Shown one piece after another: positions 17,468-25,803 of a stretch of 39,278 nucleotides of DNA (position 1 is the first letter of the stretch; every line of letters starts with the position of its first letter). Origin of the DNA: Candidatus Endobugula sp. (GTDB taxonomy: Bacteria; Pseudomonadota; Gammaproteobacteria; Pseudomonadales; Cellvibrionaceae); NCBI GenBank assembly GCA_020628895.1, contig JAHDEM010000007.1:34767-74044 (forward strand), read 5' to 3'. A program made the translations under genes and the position numbers. Under the pieces are notes generated by a model. The model ran no database searches, was not told where the DNA came from, and was given only the letters and a program-made list of their open reading frames with translations.

Positions 17468-17908
17468 ATGGAATTTATTACTGCTTTCAAAGCTTATTAC
17501 GGCCAATTCGATCAAAAGTCTATTGATGATATCGACTTCTTTTACCATAAAGACGTTATATTTTCTGATCCTATTCACCGTGTTGAGGGACGTGACAGCC
17601 TTAAGCAATACTTTGCTCAGATGTGTGGCAATCTGATAAGTTGCCGTTTTGAGTTTGTTGGTGAAACCATCGACGCTAATAGCGCTTGGTTCAAGTGGGT
17701 TATGCACTATCAGCATCCCAAGTTAAAAGGTGGAAAGAGCTTGTCTTTAACTGGGGCCAGCTATCTTGTATTTGGAATGGATGAGGATCGTATTCGTATT
17801 ATTTCCCATGAAGACTTTTACGACATGGGCAGTATGCTGTATGAACATACTCCGATATTGGGAACCGGTGTGCGTTGGTTAAAGCAACAACTAGGGAAAA
17901 CGGCATAA
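17468..17908 (+). CDS. SnoaL/NTF2-like protein
   Basis: This 146-residue alpha+beta-cone protein of the SnoaL/NTF2 fold shows the typical start with FKAYY..FDQKSIDDI..FYHKDVIFSDPIHRVEGRDSLKQYF. The fold is used by small isomerases, cyclases and binding proteins; the exact activity is unknown. The frame is open from a TTG at 17408, but ATG 17468 has a GAG Shine-Dalgarno at about 8 bases and matches the family length. It is the first gene of the operon, and its TAA is followed directly by the next ATG. Such genes commonly lead the ECF-ChrR-linked Cfa clusters of marine bacteria, where they may bind a lipid or an oxidised intermediate (inference). Confidence 0.85.
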   Translation: MEFITAFKAYYGQFDQKSIDDIDFFYHKDVIFSDPIHRVEGRDSLKQYFAQMCGNLISCRFEFVGETIDANSAWFKWVMHYQHPKLKGGKSLSLTGASYLVFGMDEDRIRIISHEDFYDMGSMLYEHTPILGTGVRWLKQQLGKTA

Positions 17909-18682
17909 ATGACAACCCTCACGGATAAAACAATATGGATTGTTGGAGCAAGTACAGGAATAGGTCGTTCCTTAGCGATAAAACTCGCTAAAGCGGGAAA
18001 TTTTGTTATTGCGAGTGCCCGCAGTGAGGATAAACTCAGCCAATTAGCGGTATCTTATCCCGATAGAATATACCCTCTACCATTAGACGTAGCACAGATT
18101 GATCATGACAAAAAGCGACAAAAATCTGTCGAGCAAAAACTGCAGCACATTACCGATGTTATTGATATTGTGATTATTGCCGCAGGCACTGTTGAATATC
18201 AAGATGACATGGATCTAGATACTGCGATGTATCGACGAGTATTCGATGCCAATTTTTTTGGTATGGTCAATACCGTTGCTATTGCCAAACCTTTTTTAGC
18301 CGCGTCTCAACAGCGGGCTTATATCGTTGGTATTAGTAGTTTGTCTATGATGATCGGTTTTTCCAGAGCTGAGGCTTACGGAGCCTCAAAAGCGGCTGCA
18401 GACTACTTTTTACACTCATTATGTGTCGACTTGCCCAAGCGTAAGTATGATCTGAGTATTGTTCGCCCAGGTTTTGTAGAAACACCGATGACCTCTGTGA
18501 ACGACTTCCCCATGCCTTTTATTATGTCTGCTGATGTCGCTGCTGATCGTATTATTCGTGGAATGGAAAAAAGAAAGCGTTTGATTATTTTTCCTCGTCG
18601 TTTGTATTTTATAATCAAACTGATGTCTACATTCTCTTATTTTTGGTACCAATATATCGGTCCCAAAACAAGCCGTCATTAA
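17909..18682 (+). CDS. Short-chain dehydrogenase/reductase
   Basis: This is a 257-residue classical SDR. The cofactor motif GASTGIG is at 13-19, AAG at 91-93, the structural Asn at N114, and the catalytic Ser (S143/S144), Y157 and K161 (YGASK) are all in place. The C-terminal 30 residues are basic and hydrophobic (KRLIIFPRRLYFIIKL), which could bind the membrane surface, as in SDRs acting on lipids. It begins with zero spacing after the SnoaL-like gene. The substrate is not known; in this setting an oxidised or methylated fatty acyl chain is a reasonable guess. Confidence 0.9.
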   Translation: MTTLTDKTIWIVGASTGIGRSLAIKLAKAGNFVIASARSEDKLSQLAVSYPDRIYPLPLDVAQIDHDKKRQKSVEQKLQHITDVIDIVIIAAGTVEYQDDMDLDTAMYRRVFDANFFGMVNTVAIAKPFLAASQQRAYIVGISSLSMMIGFSRAEAYGASKAAADYFLHSLCVDLPKRKYDLSIVRPGFVETPMTSVNDFPMPFIMSADVAADRIIRGMEKRKRLIIFPRRLYFIIKLMSTFSYFWYQYIGPKTSRH

Positions 18683-18713
18683 TTATTTGAATGATTAAAA
18701 TAAAAAGGGTTCT

Positions 18714-19991
18714 ATGAAAATTGCAGTTATTGGATCGGGTATATCAGGGTTAACATCCGCTTATTTATTATCACAACAGCACGATGTAGATGTTTATGAG
18801 TCTGCTGATCGTCTAGGTGGCCATACAGCCACTATTGATATTGAATATCAAGGCAACCCCTATGCCATTGATACGGGCTTTATTGTTTTTAATAATCGAA
18901 CCTATCCTAATTTTCAGAAATTATTGTCACAGATTGGTGTTAATTATCAAAAAACCGATATGGGCTTTAGTGTGAGTTGTGATAATTCAGGTCTGGAATA
19001 TAGTGGGCACGATCTTAATACCTTATTCGCCCAAAGAAAAAATATCTTCAGTCCACAACACTGGATGATGATTAAAGATATTCTGCGCTTTAACAAACAA
19101 GCTCCTATCGATCTGTTTTCCATGGATGAAGCAATAGCGAATACAATGACCCTGGGTGAATATTTAGAAAGTCATCACTATTCTTCGGTATTTATCGACA
19201 AGTACCTTATTCCTATGGGGGCAGCCATCTGGTCGGCCAGTACTTCGGTAATGAAGCAATTTCCGTTACAATTTTTTGTGCAATTTTTTATTAATCATGG
19301 CTTGTTGAGTATCAATAACCGTCCTCAGTGGTATGTGATAAAAGGAGGTTCAAAATCTTATATCGAGCCATTAATTCAGTCTTTTAAAGACAATATTCGA
19401 CTCAACACACCTATAGCATCAGTGGTTCGTGATGATGAAGAGACCGGCTTGGTGACTATTGTGACTGACAGTGGTGATAAAGCACAGTACGATCATGTGA
19501 TCATTGCTTCGCATAGTGATCAAGCATTAACTCTATTAAAAGACCCCACACCAGAAGAAAATAGTGTATTAGGAAATATTGGCTATCAAATGAATAACGT
19601 GGTGCTTCATACTGATGAAAGCCTCTTACCTAAAATACCATTAACGTGGTCCAGTTGGAATTATCGTATCCCCCATCATGATCAAACGAATGACCAGGCA
19701 CCGCCCATTTTAAGTTACAACATGAATATCTTGCAGGGTATCGATGCACCTTGTACGTTTTGTGTGACTTTAAATAGTACAGATGCTATCGATCCGGAAA
19801 AAATATTAGGGAGTTACCAATACGCTCACCCTGTTTTTACTGCCGATGCTATTGCCGCACAAAAACAATGGAAAGCAATCAATGGTGTAAAAAATACTTG
19901 GTTTTGTGGCGCATATTGGGGTAATGGGTTTCACGAAGATGGTGTTAACAGTGCACTGCGTATTGCTCGCGAATTTGGTATAGAGTGGTAA
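18714..19991 (+). CDS. FAD-dependent amine oxidase-type oxidoreductase
   Basis: The 425-residue flavoprotein resembles COG2907 proteins (predicted NAD/FAD-binding, next to Cfa). The FAD Rossmann motif GSGISG is at 7-12, followed by YES.DRLGGHTATI near 28-40 and the C-terminal FAD segment CGAYWGNGFHEDGVNSALRIA. No signal peptide is seen. Such proteins are often annotated as amine oxidases, but in this neighbourhood they are thought to act on fatty acyl chains. In Rhodobacter an oxidase-type gene sits next to the Cfa-like gene under the same type of sigma factor. Its stop is one base from the DUF1365 start, implying tight co-translation. Confidence 0.88.
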   Translation: MKIAVIGSGISGLTSAYLLSQQHDVDVYESADRLGGHTATIDIEYQGNPYAIDTGFIVFNNRTYPNFQKLLSQIGVNYQKTDMGFSVSCDNSGLEYSGHDLNTLFAQRKNIFSPQHWMMIKDILRFNKQAPIDLFSMDEAIANTMTLGEYLESHHYSSVFIDKYLIPMGAAIWSASTSVMKQFPLQFFVQFFINHGLLSINNRPQWYVIKGGSKSYIEPLIQSFKDNIRLNTPIASVVRDDEETGLVTIVTDSGDKAQYDHVIIASHSDQALTLLKDPTPEENSVLGNIGYQMNNVVLHTDESLLPKIPLTWSSWNYRIPHHDQTNDQAPPILSYNMNILQGIDAPCTFCVTLNSTDAIDPEKILGSYQYAHPVFTADAIAAQKQWKAINGVKNTWFCGAYWGNGFHEDGVNSALRIAREFGIEW

Positions 19992-19992
19992 T

Positions 19993-20841
19993 ATGTGTAG
20001 CTACCAGCAAAAGCAAATAAAAATAAACAGTGCTATCTATGAGGGGACAGTAAGACATCGACGCTATTTACCTAAGAATCACGAGTTCAGCTATAAGGTG
20101 TTTATGGTGTACTTGGATCTACAGGAAATGGACAGCGTTTTTTCCCAAAGCCCTTGGTGGTCATGCAAACACTTTTCATTCGCTTGGTTTCGTCGAAAGG
20201 ATTTCTTTGATGGTGATAGCAAAACATCGTTGTATGACGCTGTTGCAAAGAAAGTAGAAGACGAGACGGGGCAGAGACCTAAAGGTCCCATCCGTATGTT
20301 AAGTAATCTACGTTATTTTGGTTTTATTATTAATCCTATTACCTGTTATTACTGCTTTGATAAAACAGGCCAGCATGTAGAAACCGTGGTAGCAGAGGTG
20401 ACGAACACTCCTTGGAAAGAGCGTTGCCATTATGTTTTAGACTTTCGTCGTAAGCTTGATGGCCGACAGCCATTATCGCAGAAGCAGGATACTTTATTTC
20501 AAAAAAATATGCATGTTTCACCTTTTCAATCCATGGATTTAATTTATCAATGGAGAGGAAAAACGCCATCCGATCAGCTATTTATTCATATTGATGTATT
20601 AAATAGCGAAAAACTCCTTGATCACAATCAGCGAGGAAAACCGATCTTTGATGCAACTGTCATGTTAAAAAAACAAGAAATAACTTCATCTTTACTGCGT
20701 CAAAAAATATTTTCTTATCCGTGGATGACGGCAAAAGTGTGTCTAGCTATTTACTGGCAAGCATTACGCTTGTGGATTAAAAAAATTCCTTTTTATAGTC
20801 ATCCAACAACACCTGTTATAACGAAAAACCCTATAAAATAA
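19993..20841 (+). CDS. DUF1365 family protein
   Basis: This is a 282-residue DUF1365 protein. Visible family features are the N-terminal YEGTVRHRRYLPKNHEFSYK, then LLSNLRYFGFIINPITCYYCFD near residues 100-120, and EVTNTPWKERCHYVL near 135-150. The function is not established. It has no signal peptide; a hydrophobic or aromatic stretch near the end could be membrane-associated. It sits between the flavin oxidase and the Cfa-like gene, the usual order for this family, so it probably acts with them on lipids. Start ATG 19993 follows the previous stop by one base. Confidence 0.9.
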   Translation: MCSYQQKQIKINSAIYEGTVRHRRYLPKNHEFSYKVFMVYLDLQEMDSVFSQSPWWSCKHFSFAWFRRKDFFDGDSKTSLYDAVAKKVEDETGQRPKGPIRMLSNLRYFGFIINPITCYYCFDKTGQHVETVVAEVTNTPWKERCHYVLDFRRKLDGRQPLSQKQDTLFQKNMHVSPFQSMDLIYQWRGKTPSDQLFIHIDVLNSEKLLDHNQRGKPIFDATVMLKKQEITSSLLRQKIFSYPWMTAKVCLAIYWQALRLWIKKIPFYSHPTTPVITKNPIK

Positions 20842-20879
20842 CAGGTAATAACAGCCCAGAACCCTTTAGGAGAGTAGTA

Positions 20880-22223
20880 ATGCGAGCGGTAAGCATCGAT
20901 AAAATTGATTTAACGACTAAAAAAACCAGTATAGGTACTGAAGATAGTCTACAGTCTATTGATAGAAGCCGCATTGACCCTTGGGCTAAAAAATTTGTAC
21001 TGCAATGGTTAAGTAAACTTGACCAGGGTTATCTGATTGTTGAGGATGGTCTTGATCGTTACACTTTTGGGGATGCTTCTTCCCCATTACGCGCTAGTGT
21101 GATTATTTATTCTCCGGTTGTCTATCGTGACATTATGTTTAATGGTTTAGTTGGTGCTGGAGAAGCGTATATGAGAGGCGCATGGAAATCGGTAGATCTT
21201 GTTGCGGTTATTCGTGTGCTGTCTGCTAATTTAACCACCATGCAATCTTTAGGAAGCGTTTGGTCTGTATTGAATCAGCAGGTTGCCGCATTAGCGCATC
21301 GTTTTTGGCGATCTAATAGTCAGAGAAACTCACGCTTAAATATCGCAGCACATTACGATCTAGGTAATGATTTTTTTCGGTTATTTCTCGATCCAACAAT
21401 GATGTATTCTTCGGCGATTTTTCCTAATGACTCAATATCTTTAACTGAAGCTTCGCTTTATAAGTTAGATCATATCTGCAAACGCTTGCAACTTAAGCCT
21501 TCTGATCACTTGCTAGAGATAGGTACCGGATGGGGAGGTATGGCGATATATGCGGCTAAACATTATGGCTGTCGTGTGACAACAACGACGCTCTCTAAAG
21601 AGCAGTTCATCTATGCAACAGAGCAGGTAAAAGCGGCTGGTCTTGAAGACCGTGTTACATTGCTATTAGATGATTACCGCGATTTAGAAAAAAGAATCCT
21701 CCCGGATGATGCTAAAGGAAATGTTGATAATCGATTTGATAAGTTAGTTTCTATTGAAATGATAGAGGCAGTAGGTCATCAATATTATCAGCAATATTTT
21801 AGCGCCTGTAGCCGTTTACTCAAGCCTAACGGCTTGTTACTTATTCAAGCGATCACTGTTCCGGATCAGCGATATCTTAAAACTCAGAAAACAACCGATT
21901 TTATTCAGCAATATATTTTCCCTGGTGGAGAGCTGCCCTGTATAGACATTATGTCTTCTCATATTACTAAAGATACTGATATGCAAATAGTGGGTTTGGA
22001 GGATATAACATTAGATTATGCTAAGACACTAGCCGCATGGAGACGATCTTTTTTCGAGAAAATAGAAGACGTAAAAGCGCAAGGTTTCGATGACACTTTC
22101 ATCAGAATGTGGGATTTTTATCTCGCCTATTGTGAAGGTGGATTCAGAGAGCGAACCATTAGTACAATTCAATTACTAGCTGCAAAACCTCGTTGTCAAA
22201 CATTACCTATTGTTGCTGAGTAA
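20880..22223 (+). CDS. Cfa-like SAM-dependent lipid methyltransferase
   Basis: The 447-residue protein is a cyclopropane-fatty-acid-synthase homologue. Cfa landmarks are HYDLGNDFFRLFLDP..MYSSA near 158-179, the SAM motif LEIGTGWGG at 212-220, MIEAVGHQYYQQYF near 294-307, FIQQYIFPGGELP near 341-353, and the FRERTIS.IQ ending. Compared with E. coli Cfa, the bicarbonate-site Glu (E296) and Tyr (Y380) are kept. Cys139 is replaced by Ser (S178) and His266 by Gln (Q323). It likely methylates unsaturated acyl chains of phospholipids but may not close a cyclopropane ring. It starts 38 bases after DUF1365 with an AGGAG Shine-Dalgarno. Confidence 0.9.
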   Translation: MRAVSIDKIDLTTKKTSIGTEDSLQSIDRSRIDPWAKKFVLQWLSKLDQGYLIVEDGLDRYTFGDASSPLRASVIIYSPVVYRDIMFNGLVGAGEAYMRGAWKSVDLVAVIRVLSANLTTMQSLGSVWSVLNQQVAALAHRFWRSNSQRNSRLNIAAHYDLGNDFFRLFLDPTMMYSSAIFPNDSISLTEASLYKLDHICKRLQLKPSDHLLEIGTGWGGMAIYAAKHYGCRVTTTTLSKEQFIYATEQVKAAGLEDRVTLLLDDYRDLEKRILPDDAKGNVDNRFDKLVSIEMIEAVGHQYYQQYFSACSRLLKPNGLLLIQAITVPDQRYLKTQKTTDFIQQYIFPGGELPCIDIMSSHITKDTDMQIVGLEDITLDYAKTLAAWRRSFFEKIEDVKAQGFDDTFIRMWDFYLAYCEGGFRERTISTIQLLAAKPRCQTLPIVAE

Positions 22224-22237
22224 GCCTTTATTTCTAT

Positions 22238-22774
22238 ATGAAACCTGCATTTGTTATAGCAACCAACATCGTTTTATTTCAAATGGGGTGGCTAGCTTGT
22301 GTATTATTACCGGATTACTGGTTTCTAGTTGCAACAGCTTTAATTCTCAGTATTCACTTGCTGCTGATAGTGCCAGCGGGTAGCAGGCTAGATGAATGCT
22401 TTTTGCTGACCACATTTTTTGTGGTTGGTTTTGTTATTGAAAGCATCTATCTACACAGCGGCATTATGTTAATAGCGGGGAATCCTCTATTGCCCCCATT
22501 ATGGCTATTATTGCTTTGGGTCTTATTCGCCACAACATGTCGGTACAGCTTGCGATGGTTATCTTCACGATTCATGTTCGCTATTGTGTTTGCCGCTATT
22601 GGGGCGCCACTGAGTTATTATTTTGGTGTTCAGTTGCGGCAAGATGTTTTATTTAACCCGTCTTTGCCATACAGCCTGTTTATGATTAGTGCTAGTTGGG
22701 CTGTCGTTTTCCCCATACTATTAATCTATACTGTTCGCAAACCTTTAACCATAAAATCAATAATAAGAGGTTAA
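22238..22774 (+). CDS. DUF2878 family membrane protein
   Basis: The 178-residue, very hydrophobic protein has about five or six transmembrane helices. It matches my memory of DUF2878: a W-rich centre (PPLWLLLLWVLFATT near 86-100) and the GAPLSYYFGVQL segment near 127-138. The function is unknown. The family is seen almost only beside Cfa/DUF1365 genes, so it probably supports acyl-chain modification in the inner membrane, for example as scaffold or electron-transfer partner (inference). It starts 14 bases after the Cfa-like gene, and its stop is 2 bases before the next ATG. Confidence 0.8.
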   Translation: MKPAFVIATNIVLFQMGWLACVLLPDYWFLVATALILSIHLLLIVPAGSRLDECFLLTTFFVVGFVIESIYLHSGIMLIAGNPLLPPLWLLLLWVLFATTCRYSLRWLSSRFMFAIVFAAIGAPLSYYFGVQLRQDVLFNPSLPYSLFMISASWAVVFPILLIYTVRKPLTIKSIIRG

Positions 22775-22776
22775 TC

Positions 22777-23580
22777 ATGAATGCGACAATAATGAATGGT
22801 AGTCTGGCTTTACTTTTATTTTTACTATTATCAAATGCTAATGCAGCCCAATGTGAGCGTATTAATAATGCGGATATTGTCGGCGAGGCTGTGAGTATAA
22901 AAACAGGTGAGTTTCTATACTGTGAATATCATTATCTTAGCGGTGAGCCCTATACTGTGGAGGGTGTGCCTGTTTCTTTACAGGGTTATCAGACATCTAC
23001 CGCTGAAGTCTACTATATGGATGCCGAACAGCAATTGATTGCTAGAAAAAAAGTCGACTACTCACTCAATCCTTTTTCACCTAATATTGAACAGGAAGAT
23101 TTTCGCCATCAAGAGTGGGTGAAGGTGGAAAGGGATTTGCAAGCGAATGAATTATTGGTTCAGTATCGTCGCGCTAATCAAGAGTCTATCAAGCAAAAAG
23201 CTATCGCGGGTTCAGAATTGGTGGTTGATGCAGGTTTCAATAATGCGATCCGTTCTCGTTGGCAAGAAATGGCAGATACAGGATCTGCCGTATTTACCTT
23301 TGTGGCTTCTGCACAATTACGCACGGTTTCTTTAAAGGTTGCCAGTAAAAAACTATCGTCTTGCTTTGCCAAGGCAGATATCCCAGATTTTTATCAAGAT
23401 GGTGATCATGTATGTTACAAAGTGTCCTCCAATAATGCGTTGGTGAATTTGTTTATTAAACCCATTTACCTAGTATATAAAGAAGATTCTAGACGTTTAT
23501 CTATTTTTCGAGGTGCTGTTAATATTTCTACGGATGCTGGGAAAGGACAGCAGGCAATAATTGAATACCAATATTACTAG
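22777..23580 (+). CDS. Periplasmic protein of unknown function, last gene of lipid operon
   Basis: I do not recognise a named family. The 267-residue product has a clear Sec signal peptide with likely cleavage after ANA at 21-23. The mature protein has four cysteines (C26, C49, C196, C213), allowing two disulfides. It is beta-rich by pattern, with a central VVDAGFNNAIRSRWQEM segment near 149-165 and a C-terminal set of alternating strands ending IIEYQYY. ATG 22777 has AGAGG at 7 bases; a longer frame back to 22696 overlaps DUF2878 and is unlikely. It lies 2 bases after DUF2878, so it is part of the operon, and could bind or carry lipid across the periplasm (inference). Confidence 0.8.
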   Translation: MNATIMNGSLALLLFLLLSNANAAQCERINNADIVGEAVSIKTGEFLYCEYHYLSGEPYTVEGVPVSLQGYQTSTAEVYYMDAEQQLIARKKVDYSLNPFSPNIEQEDFRHQEWVKVERDLQANELLVQYRRANQESIKQKAIAGSELVVDAGFNNAIRSRWQEMADTGSAVFTFVASAQLRTVSLKVASKKLSSCFAKADIPDFYQDGDHVCYKVSSNNALVNLFIKPIYLVYKEDSRRLSIFRGAVNISTDAGKGQQAIIEYQYY

Positions 23581-23620
23581 GGTCTGTTAACACTGATGCC
23601 GTGGAGGTAGTAAAACTAAA

Positions 23621-23652
23621 AACGCCACGTTTACGGTAATAAACGTGGCGTT
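23621..23652 (+). terminator. Terminator of the lipid-modification operon
   Basis: A perfect 13-bp stem (23621-23633 with 23640-23652) with a 6-base loop lies 40 bases after the last stop codon. The tail is only moderately T-rich, but the stem is GC-containing and strong. Confidence 0.75.
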
Positions 23653-24034
23653 GCGGGTTTCCTTTAATCCAAGCTACTAACTATCCTTTTTATGCTGAGC
23701 TTTTAGCTTAATCCTATACAAGACTATTATACAGAGATACAGCCTCATGCCTGTTTCATTGTCCTTTGCTTGTTGCCTGTAAATATCCTTGTAGAGTAGG
23801 TTTCATCCTTGCAATACTCCCTAAATCAAGTGCTTCCTTTAACACTCCCTATTAATATAATGACTCCTGTCTACTTCAATGTTGGAGTTATTATCAGCTT
23901 TAGTTGTCATTTTGTATGTAGGTATTGACTGAGTTTTTTGTAGGAAATATCTCACAAATCAAAACTGATAGCACAGATGGTTAAACGACCGCAGACATCA
24001 TAGACGTGCAGTCGTCGATGAGCCCCATTAGAGG
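23653..24034. other. Gene-free stretch
   Basis: After the terminator there are about 380 bases with no supported reading frame, RNA gene or repeat. Only small imperfect inverted repeats are seen, such as CATTAG/CTAATG near 24029. It separates the lipid operon from the leftward small-protein gene and looks like non-coding spacer or decayed sequence. Confidence 0.5.
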
Positions 24035-24289
24035 CTAATGTACCAAGTCAGGTTTTTTGGGTGGATTAGACGCTTGGCTTTTGCTTGAAGATCGTCGCTG
24101 ACCGCTGCTTTTTTTGGACGATGTCTTTGCCGATGGTGTGTGGTTTTCTAAGATATGCATTTGCTGTTTAACTCGACAAAGCACTTCACCCATGACTTCA
24201 GTCATTTGCTCGAGTTGGTCAATAGCAATTAGCAAGTCCTCCCGTTGGGCTTGCCATTCTGTTTCTGTGTGTTGCCCTTTCTGTGCCAT
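24035..24289 (-). CDS. Small hypothetical protein with coiled coil and basic tail
   Basis: The 84-residue protein has a helical acidic first half (about 10-50, heptad-like leucines and methionines: LLIAIDQLEQMTEVMGEVL) and a Ser/Lys/Arg-rich disordered tail (about 53-84). A GGAGA Shine-Dalgarno 6 bases before the ATG argues for a real gene. The basic tail suggests nucleic-acid or acidic-partner binding, but I recognise no family. It lies downstream of nrdB on the same strand after a 196-bp gap; whether they share a transcript is unclear. Confidence 0.6.
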   Translation of the reverse strand: MAQKGQHTETEWQAQREDLLIAIDQLEQMTEVMGEVLCRVKQQMHILENHTPSAKTSSKKSSGQRRSSSKSQASNPPKKPDLVH

Positions 24290-24485
24290 ACCGTTCTCCG
24301 CTGCCGTTTTAACGTGTTACATCGGTTATGTATTCTCATTAGACAAACACCTAAAAAGCGAACTGCTTGTCTGGCTGAGTGTAGGTATACTGCTATTGTT
24401 ACTCAATGATTTATATTGCTGTCCTTAACAAGTAATGACAAGCCAAAAAATCATTGCTTCTTTAGCTTGCCATTGATTCCAAAAG

Positions 24486-25739
24486 CTAATCCCAGCTAAG
24501 TGCTCCACCTGTCTGGTACTCGATGACTCGTGTTTCAAAGAAGTTTTTCTCTTTACGCAAGTCCATAATCTCACTCATCCATGGGAATGGGTTTTGTGCC
24601 CCAGGGTATTGCTCTGGCAGACCAAGCTGTGCGAGCCTTCGGTTAGCAATGAATTGTAAGTACTCTTCCATCATCGATGCATTCATTCCTAGTACACCGC
24701 GAGGCATTGTGTCACGAGCATAAGCTATTTCTAGCTCTGTTCCCTCTAATACCATTTGCATGACTTCGGCTTTAAACTCTTCGGTCCACAAATGCGGGTT
24801 TTCCAATTTGATCTGATTGATAACATCAATACCAAAATTAAGGTGCATTGATTCATCGCGTAAAATGTACTGGAATTGCTCTGCAACACCCGTCATTTTG
24901 TTACGTCTTCCCATAGAGAGTATCTGGGTAAAACCACAATAGAAAAAGATACCTTCGGTAACAGCATAAAAACCAATAAGATTACGCAATAATTCCTGAT
25001 CGGCCTCAAGAGTACCTGTTACAAATGTCGGATCACTAATACCCTGAGTATGAGCGATACTCCAGGCAGCTTTATTGGCAACTGAAGGAACTTCACGGTA
25101 CATATTGAAGATTTCACCTTCATCCATGCCTAATGACTCAATACAATATTGATAAGCATGTGTATGAATAGCTTCTTCAAACGCCTGGCGCAGTAAGTAT
25201 TGACGACATTCTGGGTTAGTAATGAGTCGATAAACTGCTAGAACCAGATTGTTAGCTACTAGAGAATCTGCGGTTGAAAAGTAACCTAATGAGCGCATAA
25301 CAATTTGTCGCTCATCGTCACTGAGGCCTTCTGGGTTTTTCCATAGGGCGATATCCGCAGTCATGTTCACTTCCTGCGGCATCCAGTGATTTGCACAACC
25401 ATCCAAATATTTCTGCCATGCCCAGTCATATTTAAATGGTACTAACTGATTCAAATCAGCACGACAGTTAATCATGGCCTTTTCATCAACGCTCACGCGT
25501 GCGGCACCCATTTCCAGTTCTTCAATGCCTGGGGTTGGATCAATGTCTTTGATTGCCTGTTGTGCGCGACTAACAGGGTCATTAGCAGTTTCTGAGGCTA
25601 CTTCAGTTGTTACCTTTGGTGCTGGTGCTTGTTCAGCCTCTACTTTTTCTGGTGGCGCTTTTGGTATTGTGGGTTCTAATGCAGCTGGTGCAGGTGCAAC
25701 AGCCAGCTCATCGTCATTGTATTCATCCCAATTCAACAT
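24486..25739 (-). CDS. nrdB: Ribonucleotide reductase class Ia, beta subunit
   Basis: NrdB carries the diiron-tyrosyl radical needed by NrdA to reduce ribonucleotides to deoxyribonucleotides. In 417 residues the ligand set is visible: D158, E189 and H192, then E262, E296 and H299 (RDESMHL). Y196 sits in the radical position (E-x2-H-x3-Y as E115, H118, Y122 of E. coli). The first ~80 residues are an Ala/Pro/Glu-rich extension, as in the longer Pseudomonas-type NrdB. The C-terminal tail ends GGALSWD, expected to dock into NrdA. It follows nrdA by 64 bases in one operon. Confidence 0.96.
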   Translation of the reverse strand: MLNWDEYNDDELAVAPAPAALEPTIPKAPPEKVEAEQAPAPKVTTEVASETANDPVSRAQQAIKDIDPTPGIEELEMGAARVSVDEKAMINCRADLNQLVPFKYDWAWQKYLDGCANHWMPQEVNMTADIALWKNPEGLSDDERQIVMRSLGYFSTADSLVANNLVLAVYRLITNPECRQYLLRQAFEEAIHTHAYQYCIESLGMDEGEIFNMYREVPSVANKAAWSIAHTQGISDPTFVTGTLEADQELLRNLIGFYAVTEGIFFYCGFTQILSMGRRNKMTGVAEQFQYILRDESMHLNFGIDVINQIKLENPHLWTEEFKAEVMQMVLEGTELEIAYARDTMPRGVLGMNASMMEEYLQFIANRRLAQLGLPEQYPGAQNPFPWMSEIMDLRKEKNFFETRVIEYQTGGALSWD

Positions 25740-25803
25740 AAATAATACCTTTTACTCTAATTTGTTATTAATCTTTATTTATTTGACCTTAATGAAGCAC
25801 ACC

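Noticed and set aside
22696-22776. Upstream extension of the last lipid-operon gene
   Set aside because: It overlaps the DUF2878 gene, would destroy the signal peptide position, and ATG 22777 has a good Shine-Dalgarno.
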